64,000 nt of DNA, taken from assembly GCA_021736975.1 (NCBI GenBank), contig JAIPET010000005.1, positions 1 through 64,000 of the forward strand. The letters run 5' to 3'. The notes beneath the pieces were generated by a model. That model worked only from the letters and a program-made list of their open reading frames with translations. It was not told where the DNA came from and made no database searches. Source of the DNA: Candidatus Woesearchaeota archaeon (lineage in GTDB: Archaea > Nanobdellota > Nanobdellia > Woesearchaeales > 21-14-0-10-32-9). How positions within the stretch are numbered: the stretch's first letter is position 1; every line of letters starts with the position of its first letter. The position numbers and the translations under genes were made by a program. This document shows positions 40,183 through 49,131 of this stretch, one piece after another.

Positions 40183-40336
40183 AAGGCAATATGAAATCCT
40201 TCTTTTTTTGTATTGCGAAACACTATTTTTTACTCCGTCAAAAACAAAAAATCAATATTTGCACCTATTTGCTGTACAAAATGCAAATATTTCAAATTAA
40301 CTTCAAGGCAATATTGAGGGTTTCATATTGGCCCTT
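40183..40336. repeat. Nested inverted-repeat structure
   Basis: Outer arms aaggcaatatgaaatcct / agggtttcatattggccctt; inner perfect 10-bp arms aatatttgca (40254-40263) / tgcaaatatt (40282-40291). Confidence 0.6.
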
Positions 40337-40706
40337 TCTTAACAAAAATATGACTTAACAAATTAGGAATCAAAAAACAAATAGCAAATAACAAACCAGC
40401 GCTAAAAGCATAAGAATAAATATTAACAGGAACACTAACATAAATAACAGAAAAATTCAATAAACTACCAAAAATAATAACAAACCAAACCCCTGCATGG
40501 TGATGTTTAGTAAAATCATCCAAATTTTGAACAAAATGATTAATAAAAACACCCAAAGTCAAACCAAGAATACCAGTAACAAAATAACCAAACCAACCTA
40601 AAAATAACAATATAGGAATTAAAATATAAGCACACGCAGCACTAACTAATAATAATGCAATTAATAAAACGTAAAAAGTACTATCTCCCAAAATTATTCT
40701 TGCCAT
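40323..40706 (-). CDS. Hypothetical membrane protein
   Basis: 127-aa ORF with four hydrophobic segments. Confidence 0.7.
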   Translation of the reverse strand: MARIILGDSTFYVLLIALLLVSAACAYILIPILLFLGWFGYFVTGILGLTLGVFINHFVQNLDDFTKHHHAGVWFVIIFGSLLNFSVIYVSVPVNIYSYAFSAGLLFAICFLIPNLLSHIFVKKGPI

Positions 40707-41027
40707 ACTACAAAAATTAACATCTTAACTATATAAATCTTTTTTACATTTAAATCGTGTCCTAAATAGAATTTTAAAGTATGTTCAAATACAGCACAAT
40801 CTATACGATTTTATTTAAATTTAATATGTCTAGACGGTCCTAAATATAAACATTTGAGTGATTTGAGATACAAATTCATTTAATCATAATAAAACAGACT
40901 TAGATAATTTAACACATATAAAAATCAAAATAACATAAAACTAAATGAATTAATTAAAAATAAAAATTCTGAACAATTGAACAAAACATAACATAAATTA
41001 TAAATAGCAATAAGAAAAACGAATAAT

Positions 41028-42101
41028 ATGGTGGAATTATCAGGACTAGACATTCATTATGTAGTAGAAGAGCTTAAACTACTTGAAAACTCAAAAATAG
41101 ATAAAATATACCAAATAGAAAATAACAAATTCATATTTAGATTAAGAACAAAAGAAGGCAAAAAAGAACTAATAATAGAATTACCTACAAAAATATACTT
41201 AAACACAAAAAACATTGAAATGCCACAAGAACCACCACAATTCTGTCAATATTTAAGAAAATATTTACAAAACAACACATTAGAAAAAATAGATCAAAAA
41301 GACTTTGAAAGAATAATAGAAATAAAAACAAGAGGAAAAGACGGACAAAAAACACTAATATTAGAATTATTCAAACCAGGAAACATAATTTTACTAAACG
41401 AAGAAGAAATAATAATGAATTGTTTATCAAAAAAGAAATTTAAAGATAGAAAAGTAGTGCCAAAAGAAAAATACTTATTTCCACCATTACAAAAAAACCC
41501 AAAAAAATTAACAGAAAAAGAAATATGCAAAATATTAACGAATACAGAAAAAACACTAGGAGCTGCTATAGCAACAGAATTAAGTTTTGGAGGAAAATAC
41601 GCACAAGAAATATGTTATGAAATAGATAAAACAAAACATTACAAAGAATTAAGCAATGAAGAAAAACAAACAATACAAAAAAACATAAAAGAAATATTCA
41701 AAAGAGAAATAAAACCAAATACTTCAGAAAACAAACCATATCCTTTCATAATGAAAACAAAGAAAGCGGAAAAAGAATTCAACACATTTAGCGAAACAAT
41801 ACAATCAACAGAAACAAAACAAACAAAATCACAAGAAAAGAAAAACAAAAAACTAGAAAGAATACAAAGAACAATAGATCAACAAGAAAAAAGAATACAA
41901 GGACTAAAAATAGAAATAGATGAAAACCAAAAAAAAGGAGAATTCATATATGAAAACTATCAAAAATTAAACACATTACTAGAAAAATCAAAACAAATAA
42001 TGAATGAAAAAGGAATGCTAGAATTAGAAAACGCATTAAAAGAAATGAAAGAATTCAAATCATTAAATAAAAAAGAGAAAAAAATAAAATTAGATATCTA
42101 A
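41028..42101 (+). CDS. NFACT-family (Rqc2/NEMF-like) protein lacking the C-terminal NFACT-R domain
   Basis: MVELSGLDIHYVVEELKLLENSKIDKIYQIENNKFIFRLR...PPQFCQYLRKYL NFACT-N motif plus coiled coil; stops at about the expected start of NFACT-R. Confidence 0.85.
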   Translation: MVELSGLDIHYVVEELKLLENSKIDKIYQIENNKFIFRLRTKEGKKELIIELPTKIYLNTKNIEMPQEPPQFCQYLRKYLQNNTLEKIDQKDFERIIEIKTRGKDGQKTLILELFKPGNIILLNEEEIIMNCLSKKKFKDRKVVPKEKYLFPPLQKNPKKLTEKEICKILTNTEKTLGAAIATELSFGGKYAQEICYEIDKTKHYKELSNEEKQTIQKNIKEIFKREIKPNTSENKPYPFIMKTKKAEKEFNTFSETIQSTETKQTKSQEKKNKKLERIQRTIDQQEKRIQGLKIEIDENQKKGEFIYENYQKLNTLLEKSKQIMNEKGMLELENALKEMKEFKSLNKKEKKIKLDI

Positions 42102-42331
42102 ATAACATCACCAATATCTAATTCATCTTCTGGATCAACAAGTTCATTAGTAACAGAATCAGCAGTATTTTCTGGTGTTTGCGAATCAACATTTTCTGAA
42201 GGCAAATCAGTATTTTGTGTTCCAGTTTCAGTTTTTTGAACATTTTCTTCTGGATTATCATTTTTATCACTACATCCAGATACTAATCCTAAAATTAAAA
42301 TTCCTAAAATTATTAAAGCAAAATATTTCAT
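42098..42331 (-). CDS. Small acidic lipoprotein
   Basis: MKYFALIILGILILGLVSGCSDK lipobox; start adjusted. Confidence 0.75.
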   Translation of the reverse strand: MKYFALIILGILILGLVSGCSDKNDNPEENVQKTETGTQNTDLPSENVDSQTPENTADSVTNELVDPEDELDIGDVI

Positions 42332-42332
42332 T

Positions 42333-43490
42333 TTAATTACCTCCCATTTCTTCATTTTGTTCTTCACCAACAACATTCTGATTCATTCTTGGTGGTAAAT
42401 CTTCTGGATTAGGCCTTCTAATATTTTCACCAGGTCTTACATCTCTAACAGGCTTATTTTCATTCAACATTTGCCTAGTATCCATTTGTTTTTTTAACTT
42501 ATTTCTGAGTTGATCCATTTGAGTTTTAGATTTTTTAAGAATTTCTTTTGCTTCAATTCTTTTTTCATTCAAATTATTCATTTTAATCTTCATATTCTCA
42601 GTTATTTCTTTGAGTTCTTCAGGTTTCATTTTTTTAACTTCTTCCATTACTCTTTCTTTAACTTGATCAACAGACAATTCACCAGTTCTAATTTTATTAG
42701 CAATTTCTTGCGCTTTAGGATGATTTTTTAAAGATTCTTTTAATCTTTCGGAATTAAATTCTCTAACATTTTCTCTAGCTTTTTCTTTCAAATCTTTAAG
42801 AGCAGAATAATCAGCATCTTTAAGAAGTTTATTTAATTCTTCTCTATCTTCAGAATTAATCAATTCTTTAGCCATATCTTTAAAATCCTTACTGATATCA
42901 ATAGATTCTTTCTTAAAAGAAACAAATTCTTCAACAGCACCTTCCTCTGGAGGATTATTTGCTAAATCATTAACTTGATCAAGAACTTCTTTTAAATCTG
43001 TAATTAAAATTTCAAGTTCAGATACATCATTTTCTTTATCAGAAAGATAAGATGTAACAACACCAGTTCTAATTATATTTTTAGTAATAGCTGCTTGTAA
43101 TTGAACTAATCTCATTTTAGCACCTATTTTTGTACCTGTGACAACAGATTCACTTTCTATAATTTCTTCAAATGTTTCTTTTTCTGCGTTTATTTCTTCA
43201 GATTCTTCATTATCTTCTTCTGAACCTTCGTTTTCTAATTCATTTTCAGACATCTCTTCATACATTTCTTCATTTTCATCATCGTCATTCATTTCATCAG
43301 AAATTTCTTCACATTCATTATTAGAACACAATTCATTTTCTTCACAATCAGAATCAAGTTCACAATAATCATCATCTAACTCCTCATTTAAATCATCTTC
43401 TTCATCATCCGTTACATTTTGTGCTAAAACAAAATTAGTAGCAGATATTAAAACAAGTAAAATAATTAACAAAACTAATATTTTTTTCAT
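42333..43490 (-). CDS. Secreted acidic coiled-coil protein
   Basis: Signal-like MKKILVLLIILLVLISATNFVLA, very acidic N-domain, helical remainder; start adjusted from 43499. Confidence 0.75.
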   Translation of the reverse strand: MKKILVLLIILLVLISATNFVLAQNVTDDEEDDLNEELDDDYCELDSDCEENELCSNNECEEISDEMNDDDENEEMYEEMSENELENEGSEEDNEESEEINAEKETFEEIIESESVVTGTKIGAKMRLVQLQAAITKNIIRTGVVTSYLSDKENDVSELEILITDLKEVLDQVNDLANNPPEEGAVEEFVSFKKESIDISKDFKDMAKELINSEDREELNKLLKDADYSALKDLKEKARENVREFNSERLKESLKNHPKAQEIANKIRTGELSVDQVKERVMEEVKKMKPEELKEITENMKIKMNNLNEKRIEAKEILKKSKTQMDQLRNKLKKQMDTRQMLNENKPVRDVRPGENIRRPNPEDLPPRMNQNVVGEEQNEEMGGN

Positions 43491-43543
43491 AACTCTCAAC
43501 CTCCATTGATAATGGTTAATTATTTATTTTATTTATATGCTTT

Positions 43544-44467
43544 ATGGAGATATTTAAAAACTTTGAAATTTTAACAAATAAAATGAACATACTACTTGAA
43601 AGATATCAACAACTAAAAAATCAAATAAGAAACTTAAAACCAAAAATAAAACCAGCTATAAGAATAAACACACTAAAAGGAACAGAAGAAGAAATAGTAA
43701 CAAATTTAAGAAAAAAAGGAATAAAATTACAAAAAATACCATTTTTAAACCATGCTTATTGGTACAAAGCAACATTTTCATTAGCATCAACACCAGAATA
43801 CTTACAAGGACAAATATATATACAAGAAACAGCAAGTCAAATACCTCCTATTATCTTAAATCCAGAACCAACTGATTTAGTTCTTGATATGGCAGCAAGT
43901 CCAGGATCAAAAACAACTCAAATTGCACAATTAATGAAAAATAAAGGGGTGATACTAGCAATAGATAATGATAAAGAAAGAATACCAAAATTAAGAAATA
44001 ACATAGAAAGATTATCAATAAAAAACACAATAGTAATCTGTATAGATTCTTCAAAAATAAAAGAATTAAATATTACTTTTGACAAAATATTACTTGACGC
44101 ACCATGTTCAGGAAACTACTGTATAGAAAAAGATTACTTTTTAAAAAGAAGTATAAAAGATTTTGAAAATAGAGCAAAAATACAAAAAAAATTACTAATA
44201 GCAGCACACAGTGTTTTAAAATCAGGAGGAACTTTAGTTTATAGTACTTGTTCACTTGAACCAGAAGAAGATGAATTAGTAATTGATTGGTTCTTAAAAA
44301 ATTATAAAGATATGGACTTAGAAAAAATTAATTTAACAATAGGCGAACCAGGAAACACAAAAATTTTCAATAAAAATATAAATCCTGAAATAATAAAAAC
44401 AATAAAGCTTTGGCCTGATAAAACAAACACACAAGGATTTTTCATAGCTAAATTAAAGAAAAAATGA
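43544..44467 (+). CDS. NOL1/NOP2/Sun-family RNA m5C methyltransferase
   Basis: VLDMAASPGSKTTQIAQLM; DAPCSGNYCI; YSTCSLEPEEDELV. Confidence 0.94.
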   Translation: MEIFKNFEILTNKMNILLERYQQLKNQIRNLKPKIKPAIRINTLKGTEEEIVTNLRKKGIKLQKIPFLNHAYWYKATFSLASTPEYLQGQIYIQETASQIPPIILNPEPTDLVLDMAASPGSKTTQIAQLMKNKGVILAIDNDKERIPKLRNNIERLSIKNTIVICIDSSKIKELNITFDKILLDAPCSGNYCIEKDYFLKRSIKDFENRAKIQKKLLIAAHSVLKSGGTLVYSTCSLEPEEDELVIDWFLKNYKDMDLEKINLTIGEPGNTKIFNKNINPEIIKTIKLWPDKTNTQGFFIAKLKKK

Positions 44468-44955
44468 TAAAAATACTAGCAATGATAATAAGCATACCAG
44501 CATCACTAATAATTTTTATTGCATTAACAATATGTTTATATTTCATGAAATATATTACGATGCAAAACTTAATTCTTGCAGGAATATCTTTAATTGCATC
44601 TTCAATAATAATCATGATGTTTAGAATAATATTTCCAGCAAAAAGACCAAACAAAAAAACATTAGAACACGAATTTTTAAATAAATTCGGAAAAAAACAC
44701 AAATTAATATTTCTGAAATGGTATAAAGATTTAGAAGGAAGAAAATTTGCATCAGCACACGTATCAAGAATAGTAATACTTGCAACAATATTTTATTTTA
44801 TGAATGAACTAGAATATTCAGTAATTTTACTCGTATTTGCATTAATTGTTGGAATTTCAAGAGTATTAGTAAAAAAACATACAACTCTTGATATATTTAC
44901 AGGAGCAGCAATAGGAATAATTACAACATATTTTGTAAATTTGCTTTTTTTCTAA
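44464..44955 (+). CDS. PAP2-superfamily membrane phosphatase
   Basis: AKRP, ASAHVSR and SRVLVKKHTTLD motif trio in a multi-pass protein. Confidence 0.8.
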   Translation: MIKILAMIISIPASLIIFIALTICLYFMKYITMQNLILAGISLIASSIIIMMFRIIFPAKRPNKKTLEHEFLNKFGKKHKLIFLKWYKDLEGRKFASAHVSRIVILATIFYFMNELEYSVILLVFALIVGISRVLVKKHTTLDIFTGAAIGIITTYFVNLLFF

Positions 44956-45083
44956 AATTTCGAAAAACTTCTGAAAATTTTGTAGTAATCTATTTTTAAG
45001 AAATAATAATTTCTTTTTATGGTAATAAAAAGTGTGCTTAAAAAAATATTTTTTTGGCATTTTTTAGACCGGAGGAACTAAAA

Positions 45084-45302
45084 ATGGGATTAACCAATAA
45101 AAAAGAAGAACAACTAAGGCAAATGCCAATAGTAAATACAAAAATAACAAAGAGCAAAGACGGCAAGTACTTGATACATAAACTTGAATTTGTAACAATA
45201 AGACCAATGGCATATTATGATGCGATTATTCAAGACAACCAAGAAGTACAAACTGAACTTGATGAAGAACTACAAAAAGTAGCAGAAGCAAACAAAGTTT
45301 AA
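45084..45302 (+). CDS. Small hypothetical protein
   Basis: ggagg SD followed by ATG at 45084 (MGLTNKKEEQL). Confidence 0.65.
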   Translation: MGLTNKKEEQLRQMPIVNTKITKSKDGKYLIHKLEFVTIRPMAYYDAIIQDNQEVQTELDEELQKVAEANKV

Positions 45303-45390
45303 TTTTTTTTAATTATTATTTTCTATATGGAAAATAAATATGTAAAAAGAAAAATTGTGTTGTTTTTAATACTTAAAGAAAATAAAGTGT

Positions 45391-45501
45391 GGACAGCTCT
45401 CAAAATTTCCCGCACGTAAGGGCAGTACACTCTTGAACGTTGACGCGCTTAACTTCCGTGTTCGAAAAGGGTACGGGTGATCCACGCCGCTATGACCGTC
45501 C
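45391..45501 (-). rRNA. 5S ribosomal RNA
   Basis: Minus strand GGACGGTCATAGCGGCGTGGATCACCCGTACCCTTTTCGAACACGGAAGTTAAGCGCG...GAGAGCTGTCC; 5' and 3' ends pair over 7 bp with G-U. Confidence 0.95.
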
Positions 45502-45522
45502 AATATCTAGGAAAGAACTTCT

Positions 45523-45534
45523 ATTTATAAAGCT
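45523..45534 (-). promoter_or_regulatory. TATA box of the 5S rRNA gene
   Basis: Minus strand tttataaatag about 25-30 bp upstream of the 5S 5' end. Confidence 0.55.
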
Positions 45535-45618
45535 TATGGGTATATTTAAACATTAATTATTAAAATTTTAGTTATGTTGGAAAAATATATTAAGAACAAA
45601 CCCTTTTTTTATTTTATG

Positions 45619-46689
45619 AATAGAAAAAAAGCATTAATAACAGGAATAACAGGACAAGATGGTTCTTATCTAGCAGAATTATTACTAGAAAAAGGATATG
45701 AAGTACATGGATTAATAAGAAGATCAAGTTCATTTAATACAGGAAGAATAGATCATTTATATCAAGATCAACATGAAACTAATGTTAACATATTTTTACA
45801 TTATGGAGATTTAAGTGACGCAACAAATCTAATTAGTCTTATAAAAAAAATAGAACCAGACGAAATATATAATTTAGGAGCGCAAAGTCATGTAAAAGTC
45901 TCTTTTGAAACTCCAGAATTTACAGCAAATACAGATGCACTTGGAACATTAAGGCTTCTTGAAGCAATAAAATTACTAGGATTAGAGAAAAAAATAAAAT
46001 TTTATCAAGCCTCAACAAGTGAATTATATGGAAAAGTGCAAGAAACACCACAAAAAGAAACAACACCATTTTATCCAAGAAGTCCTTATGGTGTTGCAAA
46101 ATTATATTCTTTTTGGATAACAAAAAATTATAGAGAAGCATATGGTATGTTTGCAGTAAATGGAATTTTATTTAATCATGAAAGTGAAAGAAGAGGAAAA
46201 ACATTTGTAACAAGAAAAATAACGATAGCTTTGTCAAAAATAAAATTAGGATTATTAGATAATGTATTTTTAGGAAACTTAGATTCAAAAAGAGACTGGG
46301 GATATGCAAAAGAATATGTGAAAGGAATGTGGATGATGTTACAAGCAGATAAACCACAAGATTATGTTATGGCAACAGGTGAATATCACTCTGTAAGAGA
46401 ATTTATAGAAGAATGTTGCAAACATTTAGAAATAGATTTAGAATGGCAAGGAAAAGGTTTAGATGAAATAGGAATAAATAAAAAAACAGGAAAAACAATA
46501 ATAAAAATAGATCCTAAATATTTTAGACCAGCAGAAGTAGATTTATTATTAGGAGATCCTACGAAAATAAAAGAAGAATTAGGTTGGGAAGCAAAAACAA
46601 AATTTTCAGATCTTGTAAAATTAATGATAGATTATGATTATAATATGATAAAAAATAATGATGATCCAGAAGATAGGGATTTATTCTAA
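45619..46689 (+). CDS. gmd: GDP-mannose 4,6-dehydratase
   Basis: [44 protein letters not shown]; start adjusted to [10 protein letters not shown]. Confidence 0.95.
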   Translation, partial: NRKKALITGITGQDGSYLAELLLEKGYEVHGLIRRSSSFNTGRIDHLYQDQHETNVNIFLHYGDLSDATNLISLIKKIEPDEIYNLGAQSHVKVSFETPEFTANTDALGTLRLLEAIKLLGLEKKIKFYQASTSELYGKVQETPQKETTPFYPRSPYGVAKLYSFWITKNYREAYGMFAVNGILFNHESERRGKTFVTRKITIALSKIKLGLLDNVFLGNLDSKRDWGYAKEYVKGMWMMLQADKPQDYVMATGEYHSVREFIEECCKHLEIDLEWQGKGLDEIGINKKTGKTIIKIDPKYFRPAEVDLLLGDPTKIKEELGWEAKTKFSDLVKLMIDYDYNMIKNNDDPEDRDLF

Positions 46690-47619
46690 GTGATTATATT
46701 GGAAAAAAACAGTAAAATAACGGTATTTGGAGGAACAGGTTTACTTGGAAGTGCTATTGTAAAAAGATTAAAAGCAAAAGGATATCAAAACATAGATTCA
46801 ATATCAAGTAAAGAAATAAATTTACTAGAAAAAAAAGAAGTTGAAGAATACTTGAAAAATCAACAACCAGATCAATTATTTATGGTGGCTGGACACGTAG
46901 GAGGAATATACTCAAATATGAAAAGAGGAGCAGATTTCTTATATAAAAACACAACTATGGCACTAAATGTGTTTGAATCAATAAAAAACTACTCTAAAAA
47001 TACAAAAATACTATTCACAGGATCCACATGCATTTACCCAAAAGAAAATCCACAACCAATAAATGAAGATAGATTTTTAGCAGGAAAATTAGAAAAAACA
47101 AACATAGGCTACGCAATAGCAAAAATAACAGGAATAATAGCCTCAGAATTATATACAAAACAATACGGATTAAAAACCATTGCAGTTATGCCAACAAACT
47201 TATATGGTCCAAATGATAATTACGACTTAGAAAATGGACACATGATACCTGGACTTATAAAAAAATTCTATGACGCAAAACAAAACAATAACACAATAAC
47301 TCTATGGGGCAGTGGAAAACCAAGAAGAGAAGCACTATTTTCAGAAGATTGTGCGGACGTATGCATATATTTAATGAAAAATTATGATGGCTCCGAAATA
47401 ATAAATATAGGAACGGGATTTGATTATTCAATAACTGAATTTGCAGATAAAATAAAAAAAGTTTTAGATTTTGAACCAAAAATAGAATGGGACACAAGTA
47501 AACCAGACGGAACTTTTGAAAAAAGAACAGATATAACAAGATTAAAGAAAATCATGCCAGAATATAAACCTCGATCCTTCGAAGAAGGATTAAAGATTGT
47601 ATTAGAATATGATTTTTGA
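46690..47619 (+). CDS. fcl: GDP-L-fucose synthase
   Basis: FGGTGLLGSAIVKRL, AGHVGGI, FTGSTCIYPK, YAIAKI, NLYGPNDNYD. Confidence 0.92.
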   Translation: MIILEKNSKITVFGGTGLLGSAIVKRLKAKGYQNIDSISSKEINLLEKKEVEEYLKNQQPDQLFMVAGHVGGIYSNMKRGADFLYKNTTMALNVFESIKNYSKNTKILFTGSTCIYPKENPQPINEDRFLAGKLEKTNIGYAIAKITGIIASELYTKQYGLKTIAVMPTNLYGPNDNYDLENGHMIPGLIKKFYDAKQNNNTITLWGSGKPRREALFSEDCADVCIYLMKNYDGSEIINIGTGFDYSITEFADKIKKVLDFEPKIEWDTSKPDGTFEKRTDITRLKKIMPEYKPRSFEEGLKIVLEYDF

Positions 47620-47658
47620 ATGAGTATATATTTTTAAGAATATTTAAAAGGTTTAACA

Positions 47659-49131
47659 ATGATTAAAATAAAAAAAATATTTAATGACTGGATGACAAAA
47701 TTAGGAATTCCAACATCGGGATTCGGATTTGATTTTATAAAAAATACAGGATGGATATTTGGAGCAAAAATTTTAGAAAGTATAATTTCTTATATCATAA
47801 TAGTATTAATCAGTAATAATTTAGGCGCGGAAGGCTTAGGACAATATTCTTTTCTTTTTAGTTTTGTAGGTTTATTTTTTATATTTGCAGATATGGGATT
47901 ATCCGAATTAATGGTAAAAAATTTATCGAAAAACTTTAACAAAGCAAAATTTTATGTGTCTAATATTTTTTCGCTAAAAATAATATTTTCGATAGCTTCT
48001 TTCATTGTTTACTTTATTGCTTTGTTTTTTATTAATAAAGATGCGTTATTTGTTGCTTTTATTTTTGTAGGTATTGTTCAAATTACAACTAATTTACAAT
48101 ATGTTTTTCTTTCAATTTTACGAATTAAACAAAAAGGTAAGGCGATTGCTATAACGAATATAGTTGAAAGAGTTCTTGTTGTAATTGCAGCAATAATAAT
48201 TTTACCAACAACAAAAGATTTAACACTATTTATAGGATTTTTAATGGTTGCACAATTAATAAAATCAGTAATTATTTATTTATATAGTAAATCATTTTTT
48301 AAATTAAAATTGTCTTTTAATTTATCTAGTTTTAAAGATTTTATTAAACAAGGATTTCCATTTCTTTTAATAGGTATTTTTAGTGCTGTTTATGTTCAAT
48401 TAGATACTATTATGCTTTCATTTATGAAGGGAGATGTTATTGTTGGTTTTTATCAAGCAGGATATAAATTAATTAATATGTTAAATTTAATACCGGGCAT
48501 GTTGTTATTGTTTGGATTTCCTATGTTTTCAAGATTAATTCATAAAAATAAATCGTCTGCAAGAAAATTACTTGAAAAAATGTTACAAGGATTACTAATT
48601 TTAATAATTCCAGTTGTTGTTGCTGTTTTTTTAATTGGAAATAGACTTTTAGAATTTATTTACAATTTTAATTCTATAGAGAGTTTCATATCTTTTAAAA
48701 TTTTAATTATTGCAGAAATATTTATAATTTTATCAATGATTTTAGGCAGTTTTATTTCTTCTAATAAACCAAAAGTTTTTGCAAAACTCGCTGCGTTTGG
48801 AGCAGGATTAAATATATTATTGAATTTCTTACTAATACCAAAATATTCTCTTTATGGAGCGGGTATAGCGACACTCATAACATATTTGATGTTGTTTTTA
48901 TTGATGTATTTTTATATTGAGAAAAAAATGTTATCATTTAATTTTTGGAAATATTGTGTGGTTCCAATCATTTCATCATTAGTAATGTTCTTTGTTTTGA
49001 TGTTTAATTTGAATTTGAATTTAATTTTTATTGTTATTCTTGGTGTTATATTATATTCTGTTTCTTTAGGAGTATCATATTTTGCTTTTAATTTATTTCG
49101 ACGCGAGAAAAAGATTAAAAAGGTCCAGTAA
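47659..49131 (+). CDS. Polysaccharide flippase (Wzx-like, MATE/MOP superfamily)
   Basis: 490-aa multi-pass protein with N-terminal NTGWIFGAKILESIISYIIIVLISNNLGAEGLGQYSFLFSFVGLF. Confidence 0.9.
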   Translation: MIKIKKIFNDWMTKLGIPTSGFGFDFIKNTGWIFGAKILESIISYIIIVLISNNLGAEGLGQYSFLFSFVGLFFIFADMGLSELMVKNLSKNFNKAKFYVSNIFSLKIIFSIASFIVYFIALFFINKDALFVAFIFVGIVQITTNLQYVFLSILRIKQKGKAIAITNIVERVLVVIAAIIILPTTKDLTLFIGFLMVAQLIKSVIIYLYSKSFFKLKLSFNLSSFKDFIKQGFPFLLIGIFSAVYVQLDTIMLSFMKGDVIVGFYQAGYKLINMLNLIPGMLLLFGFPMFSRLIHKNKSSARKLLEKMLQGLLILIIPVVVAVFLIGNRLLEFIYNFNSIESFISFKILIIAEIFIILSMILGSFISSNKPKVFAKLAAFGAGLNILLNFLLIPKYSLYGAGIATLITYLMLFLLMYFYIEKKMLSFNFWKYCVVPIISSLVMFFVLMFNLNLNLIFIVILGVILYSVSLGVSYFAFNLFRREKKIKKVQ

